Positions 16,686-24,884 of a stretch of DNA of 64,000 nt are shown piece after piece; within the stretch, counting starts at the first letter, position 1; each line of letters starts with the position of its first letter. Below the pieces are notes generated by a model. That model was not told the DNA's origin. It saw only the letters and a program-made list of their open reading frames with translations, and made no database searches. This DNA comes from Streptococcus sp. 596553 (GTDB lineage: Bacteria; Bacillota; Bacilli; Lactobacillales; Streptococcaceae). A program made the translations under genes and the position numbers. The stretch lies in the NCBI RefSeq assembly GCF_900411395.1, contig NZ_OXCQ01000002.1, positions 62,001 to 126,000 of the forward strand, given 5' to 3'.

Positions 16686-16761
16686 GCAAAAAGCTCCCAT
16701 GAGGGAGCTAAAAAATACCAAGTCAAGGTTTTTTTTAGCGATGGCGTGTCCCAAACATCGT
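16686..16761 (-). promoter_or_regulatory. preQ1 riboswitch (preQ1-I-like) with attenuator
   Basis: Minus-strand leader of queC. The aptamer-like hairpin CGATG/CATCG (16739-16760) has a 12-base loop containing TTTGGGACA, followed by an A-rich tail GCTAAAAAAAACC whose CC can pair with loop GG as a pseudoknot. The tail also pairs as GCTAAAAAA with TTTTTTAGC, the left edge of the terminator stem, forming an antiterminator. Freed by ligand binding, AGCTCCC pairs with GGGAGCT (16692-16709) before a T-run. The mutually exclusive pairing, and the position ahead of queC, support the call; the aptamer class is inferred. Confidence 0.75.
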
Positions 16762-16775
16762 AATATTCTATCTAC

Positions 16776-16804
16776 AGTCTAGCATATTTTTTGAAAAATG
16801 GCAA
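16776..16804 (-). promoter_or_regulatory. que operon promoter
   Basis: Minus-strand TTGCCA (16799-16804), a 17-base spacer, TAGACT (16776-16781). The predicted start near 16769 is just upstream of the riboswitch hairpin. Confidence 0.6.
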
Positions 16805-16812
16805 AGGGCAAG

Positions 16813-16844
16813 AAAAAAGAGACCAAAGAAAGTACTTGGTCTCT
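16813..16844 (-). terminator. trxA terminator
   Basis: Minus-strand AGAGACCAA and TTGGTCTCT arms enclosing about 10 bases, followed by a T-run, 8 bases past the trxA stop. Confidence 0.9.
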
Positions 16845-16851
16845 AGTGCGA

Positions 16852-17166
16852 TTAGCTCAATTCAGCAACGATGGCCTTGATTTGTTCTGCTGTGTGAACA
16901 CCAGCAACTTGTTTGACAACTTGGCCGTCTTTTTTGAAGAGAAGAGTTGGGATAGACATGATTCCAAAAGCACGAGCTGTGTTTGGATTTTCATCAACGT
17001 CCATTTTAACGATTTTCAAGACATCTTCTGAAAGTTCTTCAGACAATTTATCCAAGATTGGACCTTGCATACGACATGGACCACACCAAGTTGCCCAGAA
17101 GTCTACCAAGACCAAACCGTCTTTTGTTTCTTGTTCGAATGTTGCATCTGTAATTGCTTTTGCCAT
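16852..17166 (-). CDS. trxA: Thioredoxin
   Basis: 104 residues, single thioredoxin domain, no signal peptide. Active site WCGPC with Cys28 and Cys31, and the cis-proline in MSIPTL. It acts as the cytoplasmic disulfide reductant, recycled by thioredoxin reductase. The start has an AAAGGAG site. It follows the DUF4649 gene by 15 bases and probably shares its promoter, which carries a MarR-type palindrome. Confidence 0.97.
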   Translation of the reverse strand: MAKAITDATFEQETKDGLVLVDFWATWCGPCRMQGPILDKLSEELSEDVLKIVKMDVDENPNTARAFGIMSIPTLLFKKDGQVVKQVAGVHTAEQIKAIVAELS

Positions 17167-17181
17167 TGTATTTCTCCTTTT

Positions 17182-17403
17182 TTAGTTATATTGGCTTAAA
17201 TCTTGTTTCTTGAGATAGAAGAAGATGTCTCCATAAGTCCCATGGTAGTCCAAATCATGACCCTTATAAGTCAATTTTTGGACAGGGTAGTAGTCTGCGA
17301 CGCCGATAAGGCAAGCTTGCTGCGAACGATCAAAGTCTTCATAAGACTCGAAAGTCACAGTTCTTTCGTTCTTGCTGGCATCTAAATAGGTGATTTCAAT
17401 CAT
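17182..17403 (-). CDS. DUF4649 family protein
   Basis: 73 residues from ATG 17403 (AAGGAG upstream); a longer open frame extends into the promoter. Small, soluble, aromatic-rich (YEDFDRSQQACLIGVADYYPV), matching DUF4649, a streptococcal family without known function. Its own promoter (17435-17463) and the 15-base gap to trxA suggest a two-gene unit, so a role near thiol homeostasis is a guess from context only. Confidence 0.85.
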   Translation of the reverse strand: MIEITYLDASKNERTVTFESYEDFDRSQQACLIGVADYYPVQKLTYKGHDLDYHGTYGDIFFYLKKQDLSQYN

Positions 17404-17434
17404 GTTTAAAACTCCTTTGTTTAATGATGACTTT

Positions 17435-17463
17435 ATTTTACTCCTTGTAGAAGAGAATGTCAA
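17435..17463 (-). promoter_or_regulatory. DUF4649-trxA promoter
   Basis: Minus-strand TTGACA (17458-17463), exact 17-base spacer, TAAAAT (17435-17440). A 12-bp palindrome lies 9 bases upstream of the -35. Confidence 0.75.
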
Positions 17464-17472
17464 GAAAAATGA

Positions 17473-17484
17473 TTGCGCACGCAA
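17473..17484. promoter_or_regulatory. Probable MarR operator upstream of DUF4649-trxA
   Basis: TTGCGCACGCAA: perfect 5-base arms around CA. A near-identical palindrome, TTGTGCATGCAA (17957-17968), overlaps the start of the MarR gene's transcript. Confidence 0.6.
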
Positions 17485-17502
17485 CTTTTTTCTAAAATCA
17501 TC

Positions 17503-17883
17503 TCAAATCAAGAAATCCAAACCAGTTTCCAAGCTTGCTTCGACAGCCTTTTGTAGCGAGGTCAGTGTCTTTTGCCCATCACTTGTCAGGCAGATAAAAC
17601 TAGAGCGTCTATCTTGATGGCAACACATGCGACTGAGCAGACCGCAATTTTTAGCTTCCAAACGAGCCACCATCCGAGAAACAGCGCTCGGGCTCAGATG
17701 AAGCTTATCTGGCAGGTCAATCTGGCGTAGAGATTTTTCTTCAGCCAAGTCCAGATAGTAGAGCAGGTAAAACTCTTTCAAGGTCAGACTTTGCTCGCTC
17801 TTCTGGGCAATGGTCTCTTCCAAGAGACTTTCAATTTCTTTCTGACGCCGATTGAAGTCAAACCATTTTTCCAAATAGGTCAT
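17503..17883 (-). CDS. MarR family transcriptional regulator
   Basis: 126 residues from ATG 17883 with a strong AAAGGAGA site; the longer frame runs into the promoter. Winged-helix core: SLRQIDLPDKLHLSPSAVSRMVARLE (recognition helix about 66-80), then wing residues MCCHQDRRSSFICLT with two adjacent cysteines that could be redox-sensing. Matching palindromes at its own start site and upstream of DUF4649-trxA suggest autoregulation and control of its downstream neighbours. The ligand is unknown. Confidence 0.92.
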   Translation of the reverse strand: MTYLEKWFDFNRRQKEIESLLEETIAQKSEQSLTLKEFYLLYYLDLAEEKSLRQIDLPDKLHLSPSAVSRMVARLEAKNCGLLSRMCCHQDRRSSFICLTSDGQKTLTSLQKAVEASLETGLDFLI

Positions 17884-17956
17884 AGTATCTCCTTTCTTTT
17901 TAGAGTTGTAAATAGAAGAAAGTCCATTTACGGACAGTCTCTGCATCACAAGATGA

Positions 17957-17999
17957 TTGTGCATGCAATAATTATACTACTTTTCAAAAGAGCTAGCAA
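17957..17999 (-). promoter_or_regulatory. MarR gene promoter with operator at the start site
   Basis: Minus-strand TTGCTA (about 17994-17999), 17-base spacer, TATAAT (17971-17976). TTGTGCATGCAA (17957-17968) lies directly downstream of the -10, where a bound repressor would block initiation. Confidence 0.65.
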
Positions 18000-18025
18000 G
18001 TTCTGTTTTTTAGTGGTTTTCTTTT

Positions 18026-18979
18026 TTACTGTCCATATTTTTGGTAAAAATCAACTTTTACTTGGATGAAGGTTTTGGCTTCACGTAGGAGTTGAAGAAG
18101 GGTGGCACGGGTTTCAAATTCGTCTCTTGTCTTGGGCAGACTGCGGTTCCGGAAGACTTCCAGATAGCGTTCAATTTCATCTAGCAAATCAGAAGCAGGA
18201 TTGGTCTGGCTTAGTTGACTAGCAATTTTTGAAAAGAGTTGGGCCAAAATCAGGCTTTCACTGGCAGCTAGGTGACAGGTGTTGATTTGGTGGGCCATAT
18301 TTCGCAGGATACGACTTTGTCGCTGTCTCATCTCAAAGTAGTGGATATGGTAGTCGGTTTGGTGAAAGAGGTGGTCAGAGTGATCCAAATAGACCAGTCT
18401 GAGGGCTTCTTCTAAAAGTGTGTCTAATTCCTCTACCAACTGTGCTCGGTTGCGTCCATCCCCTCTGGATAAATAATATTTGAAACGCTGGAGGATATCT
18501 TTTAACTTTTCTTCCACCAGCGTGTGGTAGTGCTGGATTTCCTCTTCTCGTGAAGGCATGTAGAGATTGACCAGTAAGGCAAATCCTGTACCGATAGCAA
18601 AGAGAAGGAATTCATTGACTAGAAGGTCTGGAGAGGTTGATTTTTGCACCAAGAGATGGCTAACCAAAACGCTACTTGGTGTGATGCCAATTTCCCAGCC
18701 CATCTTGTAGGCTAGGGGAACATAAAGAGCCAGATAGAGGCCAAGGCTCCAGATATGAAATCCGCTCAAGTGAAAAGTCAAAACCCCGATAACCAGAGCC
18801 AGAAGCATGGAAAAGAGCCGATTGCGGGCCAGTTTTAAGGTACTTCTACGCGTATCAGATAGGCTCAAGAGAGCGATAATTCCAGCCGAAACTGCTGAGG
18901 AAAGATTGAGAAAATAAGCAAGAAGGCAGGCAAGACAGGTAGCTAAGATGAGCTTGGTCGTACGTTGGCTAATAGACAT
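18026..18979 (-). CDS. Aromatic acid exporter (ArAE/FUSC-type) family membrane protein
   Basis: 317 residues from ATG 18979. The N-terminal third to half has four to five hydrophobic helices ([62 protein letters not shown]). The remaining 170 residues are soluble, helical and rich in His, Arg and Glu. This matches the ArAE_1/DUF939-type proteins common in Firmicutes, with export of aromatic acids assigned only by homology. A plain AGGAAA site precedes the start. A BOX element lies just upstream. Confidence 0.82.
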   Translation of the reverse strand: MSISQRTTKLILATCLACLLAYFLNLSSAVSAGIIALLSLSDTRRSTLKLARNRLFSMLLALVIGVLTFHLSGFHIWSLGLYLALYVPLAYKMGWEIGITPSSVLVSHLLVQKSTSPDLLVNEFLLFAIGTGFALLVNLYMPSREEEIQHYHTLVEEKLKDILQRFKYYLSRGDGRNRAQLVEELDTLLEEALRLVYLDHSDHLFHQTDYHIHYFEMRQRQSRILRNMAHQINTCHLAASESLILAQLFSKIASQLSQTNPASDLLDEIERYLEVFRNRSLPKTRDEFETRATLLQLLREAKTFIQVKVDFYQKYGQ

Positions 18980-18993
18980 AAAAATTTCCTGAT

Positions 18994-19100
18994 AATACTC
19001 AATGAAAATCAAAGAGCAAACTAGGAAGCTAGCCGTAGGCAGTACTTGAGTACGGCAAGGCGAAGCTGACGTGGTTTGAATTTGATTTTCGAAGAGTATA
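18994..19100 (+). repeat. BOX element lacking boxB (boxA-boxC)
   Basis: Runs from ATACTCAATGAAAATC to TTTTCGAAGAGTATA, 107 bases, with the GGCAAGGCGAAGCTGACGTG core of boxC and no boxB. It separates the ArAE gene from sstT. Confidence 0.9.
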
Positions 19101-19120
19101 AGTTAGAATAAAAGAGCAAA

Positions 19121-19146
19121 AGACAAAACCTGAGCAGGCTTGTCTT
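19121..19146 (-). terminator. sstT terminator
   Basis: Minus-strand AGACAAGCCT pairs with AGGTTTTGTCT (one G-T) around a short loop, then T-run, 6 bases past the sstT stop. Confidence 0.75.
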
Positions 19147-19151
19147 CTTGC

Positions 19152-20357
19152 TTATTTTTTACGGGCTGCTGCGTATTCGGCAACGGCAGTAAAAAGGACA
19201 TCTGTAGAAGAGTTAAGGGCTGTTTCACATGAGTCTTGGATGACCCCAATCACAAAACCAACTCCGACAACTTGCATGGCAATATCGTTAGAAATACCGA
19301 AAAGGCTACAAGCAACTGGGATAAGAAGGAGGGAACCTCCAGCAATACCAGAAGCACCGCAGGCTGAGATAGCTGCTACTACACTGAGGACAAAGGCTGT
19401 GGCAAAGTCAACAGGAATTCCAAGAGTATTAACTGCAGCAAGGGTCAAAACGTTAATGGTAATCGCTGCTCCAGCCATGTTGATAGTAGAACCAAGTGGG
19501 ATAGAAACAGAATAGGTATCTGGGTTGAGTCCAAGGTCATGGCAGAGTTTCATGTTGACAGGAATGTTAGCCGCAGAACTACGAGTGAAAAAGGCTGTTA
19601 CACCGCTGACACGGAGGCAGTTCCAAACTAGAGGGTAAGGATTGCGTCTCATAAAGAAGAAGGCAATCAAAGGGTTGACCACAAGGGCAACAAAAAGCAT
19701 AGTTGTTACTAATAGAACCAATAAAATACCGTAGTTGGCTAGGCTTCCGATTCCCTTGTCAGAAATGGTTTTAAAAACAAGACCAAGGATTCCAAATGGA
19801 GCCAGGTTGATGATCCATTCGACAATTTTAGAAGTCACATCAGCGATAGTTTTTAGCAATTCTTTACTATTTTTGCTGGCCTCTCTCATGGCAATCCCGA
19901 AAACAACTGCCCAAGATAGGATACCGATGTAGTTGGCAGTAATGAGGGCATTGACTGGATTGTCAACCAGTTTGAGCAAGAGGTTGCTGAGGACTTGCCC
20001 AATCCCATCTGGTGGTGCAATTTCAGTATTGGCACTATTTAGGGTGATTTCAATAGGGACGATGAAACTAGCTACAACAGCGACAAGAGCAGCAGCAAAA
20101 GTTCCTAGGATATACAAGAAAACAACAGTTTTCATATTGCTATCTTGCCCCTTTTGATGTTGGGAAAGGGCATTGGCAACGAGGGCAAAGACTAGGATAG
20201 GAGCAACAGCTTTTAGACCTCCGACGAATAAATCCCCGAGTAGCCCAATTCCTGAGAGATTAGGAAGGGTCAGTCCTAGGATTCCCCCACAAAGCATACC
20301 AATCAAGATACGCTTGACAAGGCTTGCCTTATTCCAAGCATGAATGATTCTTTTCAT
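19152..20357 (-). CDS. sstT: Serine/threonine:sodium symporter
   Basis: 401 residues with about nine hydrophobic segments, of the dicarboxylate/amino acid:cation symporter family. The serine-rich re-entrant region ([13 protein letters not shown]) and the [16 protein letters not shown] motif, typical of the substrate/sodium site, are present. SstT imports serine and threonine with sodium. Single gene: AGGAGA site upstream, own terminator downstream, flanked by a BOX element. Confidence 0.95.
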   Translation of the reverse strand: MKRIIHAWNKASLVKRILIGMLCGGILGLTLPNLSGIGLLGDLFVGGLKAVAPILVFALVANALSQHQKGQDSNMKTVVFLYILGTFAAALVAVVASFIVPIEITLNSANTEIAPPDGIGQVLSNLLLKLVDNPVNALITANYIGILSWAVVFGIAMREASKNSKELLKTIADVTSKIVEWIINLAPFGILGLVFKTISDKGIGSLANYGILLVLLVTTMLFVALVVNPLIAFFFMRRNPYPLVWNCLRVSGVTAFFTRSSAANIPVNMKLCHDLGLNPDTYSVSIPLGSTINMAGAAITINVLTLAAVNTLGIPVDFATAFVLSVVAAISACGASGIAGGSLLLIPVACSLFGISNDIAMQVVGVGFVIGVIQDSCETALNSSTDVLFTAVAEYAAARKK

Positions 20358-20495
20358 AATAATCTCCTTTTTGTGTAGTGATTATGATTATAGTATAAAT
20401 GATAGACAAAATCAAGAATTTTCTGTCTATTTTTTGAATATTTATGGAGAATGAGACTGATGAAAATATGGTATAATGAAATAAAGGAGTTTTAT

Positions 20496-21056
20496 ATGCA
20501 AAAATTTATTCAAGCTTATATTGAAAAGCTAGATGTGACAACCATTATCGAGAATATTCTAACCAAGATTATTTCTCTTTTACTGCTTTTGATTGTATTT
20601 TATATTGCTAAAAAAATGCTTCATACCATGGTTCAGAGAATTGTCAAACCTTCTCTAAAAATGTCTCATCATGATGTCGGGCGCCAAAAGACTATTGCGC
20701 GTTTACTAGAAAATGTGTTTAATTATACGCTATATTTCTTTTTACTCTACTGTATTTTATCGATTTTAGGCTTACCTGTATCTAGTTTGTTGGCTGGAGC
20801 TGGGATTGCTGGGGTGGCCATTGGGATGGGAGCCCAAGGTTTTCTGTCTGATGTCATCAATGGCTTTTTCATCCTTTTTGAACGTCAACTGGATGTGGGA
20901 GATGAGGTCGTTCTGACAAATGGTCCTATTACTGTATCGGGCAAGGTCGTCAGCGTGGGAATTCGTACGACCCAGCTTCGTAGCGAGGAGCAAGCTCTTC
21001 ACTTTGTTCCTAACCGAAATATCACAGTTGTTAGCAATTTCTCACGCACAGACTAG
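20496..21056 (+). CDS. Small mechanosensitive channel (MscS family), short form
   Basis: 186 residues from ATG 20496 (AAAGGAG at 20484-20490). Membrane segments lie near 25-45 and 78-100, followed by the pore helix rich in Gly/Ala (LLAGAGIAGVAIGMGAQGFLSD) and the beta domain (DVGDEVVL...GKVVSVGIRTTQLR). It ends at VPNRNITVVSNFSRTD, directly after the beta domain, so the C-terminal alpha/beta vestibule domain of E. coli MscS is missing. This could be a natural short family member or an old truncation. It releases solutes under hypo-osmotic stress. A TATAAT at 20472-20477 is the likely -10. Confidence 0.88.
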   Translation: MQKFIQAYIEKLDVTTIIENILTKIISLLLLLIVFYIAKKMLHTMVQRIVKPSLKMSHHDVGRQKTIARLLENVFNYTLYFFLLYCILSILGLPVSSLLAGAGIAGVAIGMGAQGFLSDVINGFFILFERQLDVGDEVVLTNGPITVSGKVVSVGIRTTQLRSEEQALHFVPNRNITVVSNFSRTD

Positions 21057-21119
21057 ACCTGTTATTTTAAGTAATTTGTGGTACAATAGAAAGAGTTTAA
21101 TTTTAATAAAGGAGAAAAG

Positions 21120-22025
21120 ATGGTTTTAGAAAAGCAGTTGGGCAATGGTTGTACCTGGATAGACCTTGATGTGGATAAGATTAAAAATATGGAAGATCTT
21201 TCTGACATCTATGGATTGGACAAGGAAACCATTGAGTATGCTCTGGATAGAAATGAACGAGCTCATATGGATTATAACCGTGAAACGGAGACGGTAACCT
21301 TTATTTATAATGTTCTTGATTTAGAAAAAGACAAAGAATATTATGAAGCGATTCCGATGACCTTTATCGTTGAAAAACAACGAATGATTACCATCAGCAA
21401 CCATAAGAATGCTTATGTCATTGATCAGATGTCAGCTTATCTGGATAGCCATGAGTCGCTTTCTATTTACAAGTTTCTCTTTTCTGGTTTAGAGATTATC
21501 AGTAACGCTTATTATCCTGTCATTGAAGAGATGGATAAAAGTAAGGACGAAATTAGTGCCTTGCTACGTCAAACTACAACAAAGAAAAATCTCTTCGCCC
21601 TCTCTGACTTGGAGACTGGTATGGTTTACTTGACAGCAGCAGCAAAACAAAATCGACTCCTCTTGGAACATATCCAGGGCCATGCTCTTTATCGGAGATT
21701 TAATGATGTCGAACGAGAGCAGTTTGATGATGCCATGATTGAAGCCCATCAGTTGGTGTCTATGACAGACTTGATTTCTCAAGTCTTGCAACAACTCTCA
21801 GCTTCTTACAACAACATCCTAAACAATAACTTGAATGATAGTTTGTCAATTTTGACTATTATCTCCGTCTTACTAGCAGTACTTGCGGTTATTACAGGTT
21901 TCTTCGGAATGAATGTTCCTCTACCATTTACAGAAGAGCCAAATGCTTGGATTTATATCTTAATGGCTAGCTTGATTTTATGGGCAGCCTTATCTCAATG
22001 GATGAAGAAAATTACTAGAAAATAA
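21120..22025 (+). CDS. corA: CorA family magnesium transporter
   Basis: 301 residues: a large soluble N-terminal domain (about 1-240), two C-terminal membrane helices and, at the end of the first, the signature GMN (about 263, in FFGMNVPLPF). CorA forms a pentameric Mg2+/Co2+ channel. Start supported by AAAGGAGAAAAG. Probably co-transcribed with yqeG 16 bases downstream. Confidence 0.94.
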   Translation: MVLEKQLGNGCTWIDLDVDKIKNMEDLSDIYGLDKETIEYALDRNERAHMDYNRETETVTFIYNVLDLEKDKEYYEAIPMTFIVEKQRMITISNHKNAYVIDQMSAYLDSHESLSIYKFLFSGLEIISNAYYPVIEEMDKSKDEISALLRQTTTKKNLFALSDLETGMVYLTAAAKQNRLLLEHIQGHALYRRFNDVEREQFDDAMIEAHQLVSMTDLISQVLQQLSASYNNILNNNLNDSLSILTIISVLLAVLAVITGFFGMNVPLPFTEEPNAWIYILMASLILWAALSQWMKKITRK

Positions 22026-22041
22026 AAGAGAAGGAGCCAGA

Positions 22042-22569
22042 ATGGCGATTGAAAATTACATGCCAGATTTTGCTGTGGAAGCAGTTTATGATCTGACAGT
22101 CCCAAGCCTGCAGGCGCAGGGAATCAAGGCTGTTTTGGTCGATTTGGACAATACTCTCATTGCTTGGAACAATCCTGATGGTACGCCAGAGATGAAACAA
22201 TGGCTACATGACCTTCGGGACGTGGGTATTCGCATCATTGTGGTATCAAATAACACCAAAAAACGGGTCCAACGTGCAGTTGAGAAGTTTGGGATTGATT
22301 ACGTTTATTGGGCTCTGAAGCCCTTCACATTTGGAATTGACCGTGCCATGAAGGAATTCCACTATGAGAAAAGTGAAGTGGTCATGGTTGGCGACCAGCT
22401 CATGACAGATATACGAGCAGCTCACCGTGCTGGCATTCGCTCGATTTTAGTCAAACCCTTGGTCCAACATGACTCGATTAAAACGCAGATTAACCGAGCT
22501 CGTGAGCGTCGTGTCATGCGAAAAATCACTGAAAAGTACGGACCGATTACATATAAAAAAGGAATTTAA
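22042..22569 (+). CDS. yqeG: YqeG family HAD-IIIA phosphatase
   Basis: 175 residues. HAD motif I DLDNT with Asp34 and Asp36, motif II VVSNN, motif III/IV region VVMVGDQLMTD. Annotated as a phosphatase; the natural substrate is not settled. It is the first gene of the conserved yqeG-yqeH-yhbY-nadD-yqeK cluster, separated from yqeH by 2 bases. Confidence 0.95.
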   Translation: MAIENYMPDFAVEAVYDLTVPSLQAQGIKAVLVDLDNTLIAWNNPDGTPEMKQWLHDLRDVGIRIIVVSNNTKKRVQRAVEKFGIDYVYWALKPFTFGIDRAMKEFHYEKSEVVMVGDQLMTDIRAAHRAGIRSILVKPLVQHDSIKTQINRARERRVMRKITEKYGPITYKKGI

Positions 22570-22571
22570 CT

Positions 22572-23678
22572 ATGGAAGAAATTCTCTGTATTGGTTGTGG
22601 AGCAACCATTCAGACGACAGACAAGTCTGGTCTTGGTTTTACCCCCCAGTCGGCACTTGAAAAAGGTTTGGAGATTGGCGAAGTCTATTGCCAACGCTGT
22701 TTCCGTCTCCGTCATTACAATGAAATCACGGATGTCCAGTTGACAGACGATGATTTCCTCAAGCTCTTGCACGAGGTGGGAGACAGCGATGCCTTAGTGG
22801 TCAATGTCATTGATATCTTTGATTTTAATGGCTCTGTCATCCCAGGCTTGCCACGCTTTGTATCGGGCAATGATGTCCTCTTGGTGGGAAATAAAAAAGA
22901 TATCTTGCCCAAGTCTGTTAAACCAGGCAAGATTAGCCAGTGGCTCATGGAACGTGCCCACGAAGAAGGTCTTCGTCCAGTCGATGTCGTCCTAACTTCA
23001 GCCCAAAACAAACATGCCATTAAGGAAGTCATTGACAAGATTGAACACTACCGTAAGGGCCGCGATGTCTATGTGGTCGGTGTGACAAACGTTGGAAAAT
23101 CAACTCTAATCAATGCCATCATCCAAGAAATCACGGGTAACCAGAATGTCATCACGACTTCACGCTTCCCAGGGACAACCTTGGACAAGATTGAGATTCC
23201 TCTTGACGACGGATCTTATATCTACGATACGCCGGGAATCATCCACCGTCACCAGATGGCCCACTACTTGACGGCTAAAAACCTCAAGTATGTCAGCCCT
23301 AAAAAGGAAATCAAACCTAAAACCTATCAGCTCAATCCTGAACAAACCCTATTTCTAGGTGGTCTCGGACGATTTGATTTCATTGCGGGAGAAAAGCAAG
23401 GTTTCACAGCCTTCTTTGACAATGAATTAAAACTCCATCGTACCAAGTTAGAAGGTGCTAGTGCCTTTTACGATAAGCACGTCGGAAGCCTTTTGACACC
23501 ACCAAATAGCAAGGAAAAAGAAGATTTTCCAAAATTGGTCCAACATGTCTTTAATATCAAGGAAAAGACAGACCTAGTCATCTCAGGCCTAGGCTGGATC
23601 CGCGTAACAGGCACCGCCAAAGTCGCCGTCTGGGCACCAGAAGGCGTTGCCGTCGTCACACGAAAAGCAATAATTTAA
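22572..23678 (+). CDS. yqeH: Ribosome biogenesis GTPase YqeH
   Basis: 368 residues, circularly permuted GTPase. The N-terminal zinc finger has Cys6, Cys9, Cys40 and Cys43. The G4 motif NKKD (107-110) precedes the P-loop GVTNVGKS (170-177) and DTPG (219-222), the permuted order expected. A C-terminal domain of about 130 residues binds RNA or protein. It takes part in 30S assembly. A 210-base gap with a heavily structured element (23717-23870) separates it from yhbY. Confidence 0.97.
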   Translation: MEEILCIGCGATIQTTDKSGLGFTPQSALEKGLEIGEVYCQRCFRLRHYNEITDVQLTDDDFLKLLHEVGDSDALVVNVIDIFDFNGSVIPGLPRFVSGNDVLLVGNKKDILPKSVKPGKISQWLMERAHEEGLRPVDVVLTSAQNKHAIKEVIDKIEHYRKGRDVYVVGVTNVGKSTLINAIIQEITGNQNVITTSRFPGTTLDKIEIPLDDGSYIYDTPGIIHRHQMAHYLTAKNLKYVSPKKEIKPKTYQLNPEQTLFLGGLGRFDFIAGEKQGFTAFFDNELKLHRTKLEGASAFYDKHVGSLLTPPNSKEKEDFPKLVQHVFNIKEKTDLVISGLGWIRVTGTAKVAVWAPEGVAVVTRKAII

Positions 23679-23716
23679 AACAAAATCACTGAGCGAACAA
23701 AGTGAGCTCATAAAAA

Positions 23717-23870
23717 GATAGTTATTGCCGTGGTGTTTTGCCAATCTGTAGATTGGCAAGGGGCATAATTGAGACCAAGGCTCAATTGTGAGGTCAGGAA
23801 ATCCATTTTTCAAAGATGAGATCTTTGGAAAATTAGTTCCGACCGTCCCTCACCACCTAAAATAACTATC
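23717..23870. other. Multi-hairpin structured element between yqeH and yhbY
   Basis: 154 bases closed by a perfect 10-bp inverted repeat (GATAGTTATT 23717-23726 / AATAACTATC 23861-23870) and GTGGTG/CACCAC (23730-23735 / 23851-23856). Inside are three further helices: GCCAATC-TGTA-GATTGGC (23740-23757), AATTGAG/CTCAATT (23767-23787), and a 13-bp stem with one G-T pair and a 3-base loop (23805-23833), extended by GGTC-A-GGAA/TTCCGACC (23792-23844). No T-run follows on the plus strand, so it is not a simple yqeH terminator. It is either a structured leader of yhbY or a small repeat of the SPRITE/MITE kind. Confidence 0.75.
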
Positions 23871-23890
23871 AAAAAACAAGGAAGAAAATT

Positions 23891-24202
23891 ATGTCATTAA
23901 CATCAAAACAACGTGCCTTCCTCAACAGTCAGGCACACACCCTCAAACCCATCATCCAAATCGGGAAAAATGGACTCAACGACCAAATCAAAACCAGCGT
24001 CCGTCAGGCTCTTGATGCCCGTGAATTGATCAAGGTTACTCTTTTGCAAAACACCGATGAAAATATCCACGAAGTAGCTGAAATTTTGGAAGAAGAAATC
24101 GGTGTGGATACAGTCCAAAAAATCGGACGCATCTTGATTTTGTTTAAACAATCCAGCAAGAAAGAGAATCGCAAGATTTCTAAAAAAGTCAAAGAAATTT
24201 GA
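23891..24202 (+). CDS. yhbY: Ribosome assembly RNA-binding protein YhbY
   Basis: 103 residues, one CRS1-YhbY (KH-like) RNA-binding domain with LTSKQRAFLNSQAH, the IGKNGL loop and VLQ-type core replaced by TLLQNTDENIHE, and GRILILFK at the end. It associates with pre-50S particles. Start has a GGAAGAAA site only 7 bases after the structured element, so folding of that RNA could affect initiation. Confidence 0.95.
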   Translation: MSLTSKQRAFLNSQAHTLKPIIQIGKNGLNDQIKTSVRQALDARELIKVTLLQNTDENIHEVAEILEEEIGVDTVQKIGRILILFKQSSKKENRKISKKVKEI

Positions 24203-24254
24203 CCCCCATACTCCAAACAACTGTTTTTTACAGAGAAATAAAGGAGACTAGCCT

Positions 24255-24884
24255 ATGGCAATCGAATTATTGACTCCCTTTACTAAGATAGAGTTGGAGC
24301 CAGAAATCAAGGAGAAAAAACGCAAACAAGTTGGGATTTTAGGGGGGAATTTTAACCCTGTTCACAATGCCCATCTTATTGTTGCGGATCAAGTACGCCA
24401 GCAGTTGGGATTGGACCAGGTTCTGCTCATGCCTGAATACCAACCTCCTCATGTAGATAAAAAGGAAACCATCCCTGAACACCATCGTCTCAAGATGCTT
24501 GAGTTGGCGATTGAGGGGATTGAAGGACTAGCCATTGAAACCATTGAGTTGGAGCGCAAGGGCATTTCTTACACCTACGACACCATGAAGCTTCTAACTG
24601 AGAAGAATCCAGATACAGATTATTATTTTATCATCGGTGCCGACATGGTGGACTATCTGCCCAAGTGGTACCGAATTGATGAACTGGTAGATATGGTTCA
24701 GTTTGTGGGAGTTCAGCGCCCACGCTACAAGGCAGGGACTTCCTATCCAGTTATCTGGGTGGATGTACCTCTCATGGATATCTCATCCAGCATGGTGCGT
24801 GACTTCCTTGCCCAAGGACGGAAACCCAACTTTCTCCTACCTCAGCCAGTGCTAGACTATATCGAGAAGGAGGGGCTTTACTGA
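24255..24884 (+). CDS. nadD: Nicotinate-nucleotide adenylyltransferase
   Basis: 209 residues. Nucleotidyltransferase motif [11 protein letters not shown] at 30-40, FIIGADM in the middle, and the C-terminal [10 protein letters not shown] motif that contacts ATP. It adenylates NaMN to NaAD in NAD synthesis. AAGGAG precedes the start; the stop overlaps the yqeK start (TGATG). Confidence 0.96.
   Translation: MAIELLTPFTKIELEPEIKEKKRKQVGILGGNFNPVHNAHLIVADQVRQQLGLDQVLLMPEYQPPHVDKKETIPEHHRLKMLELAIEGIEGLAIETIELERKGISYTYDTMKLLTEKNPDTDYYFIIGADMVDYLPKWYRIDELVDMVQFVGVQRPRYKAGTSYPVIWVDVPLMDISSSMVRDFLAQGRKPNFLLPQPVLDYIEKEGLY

Noticed and set aside
23679-23716. yqeH intrinsic terminator
   Set aside because: The CACT/AGTG pairing just after the stop is short and has no T-run, so transcription probably continues into the structured element and yhbY.
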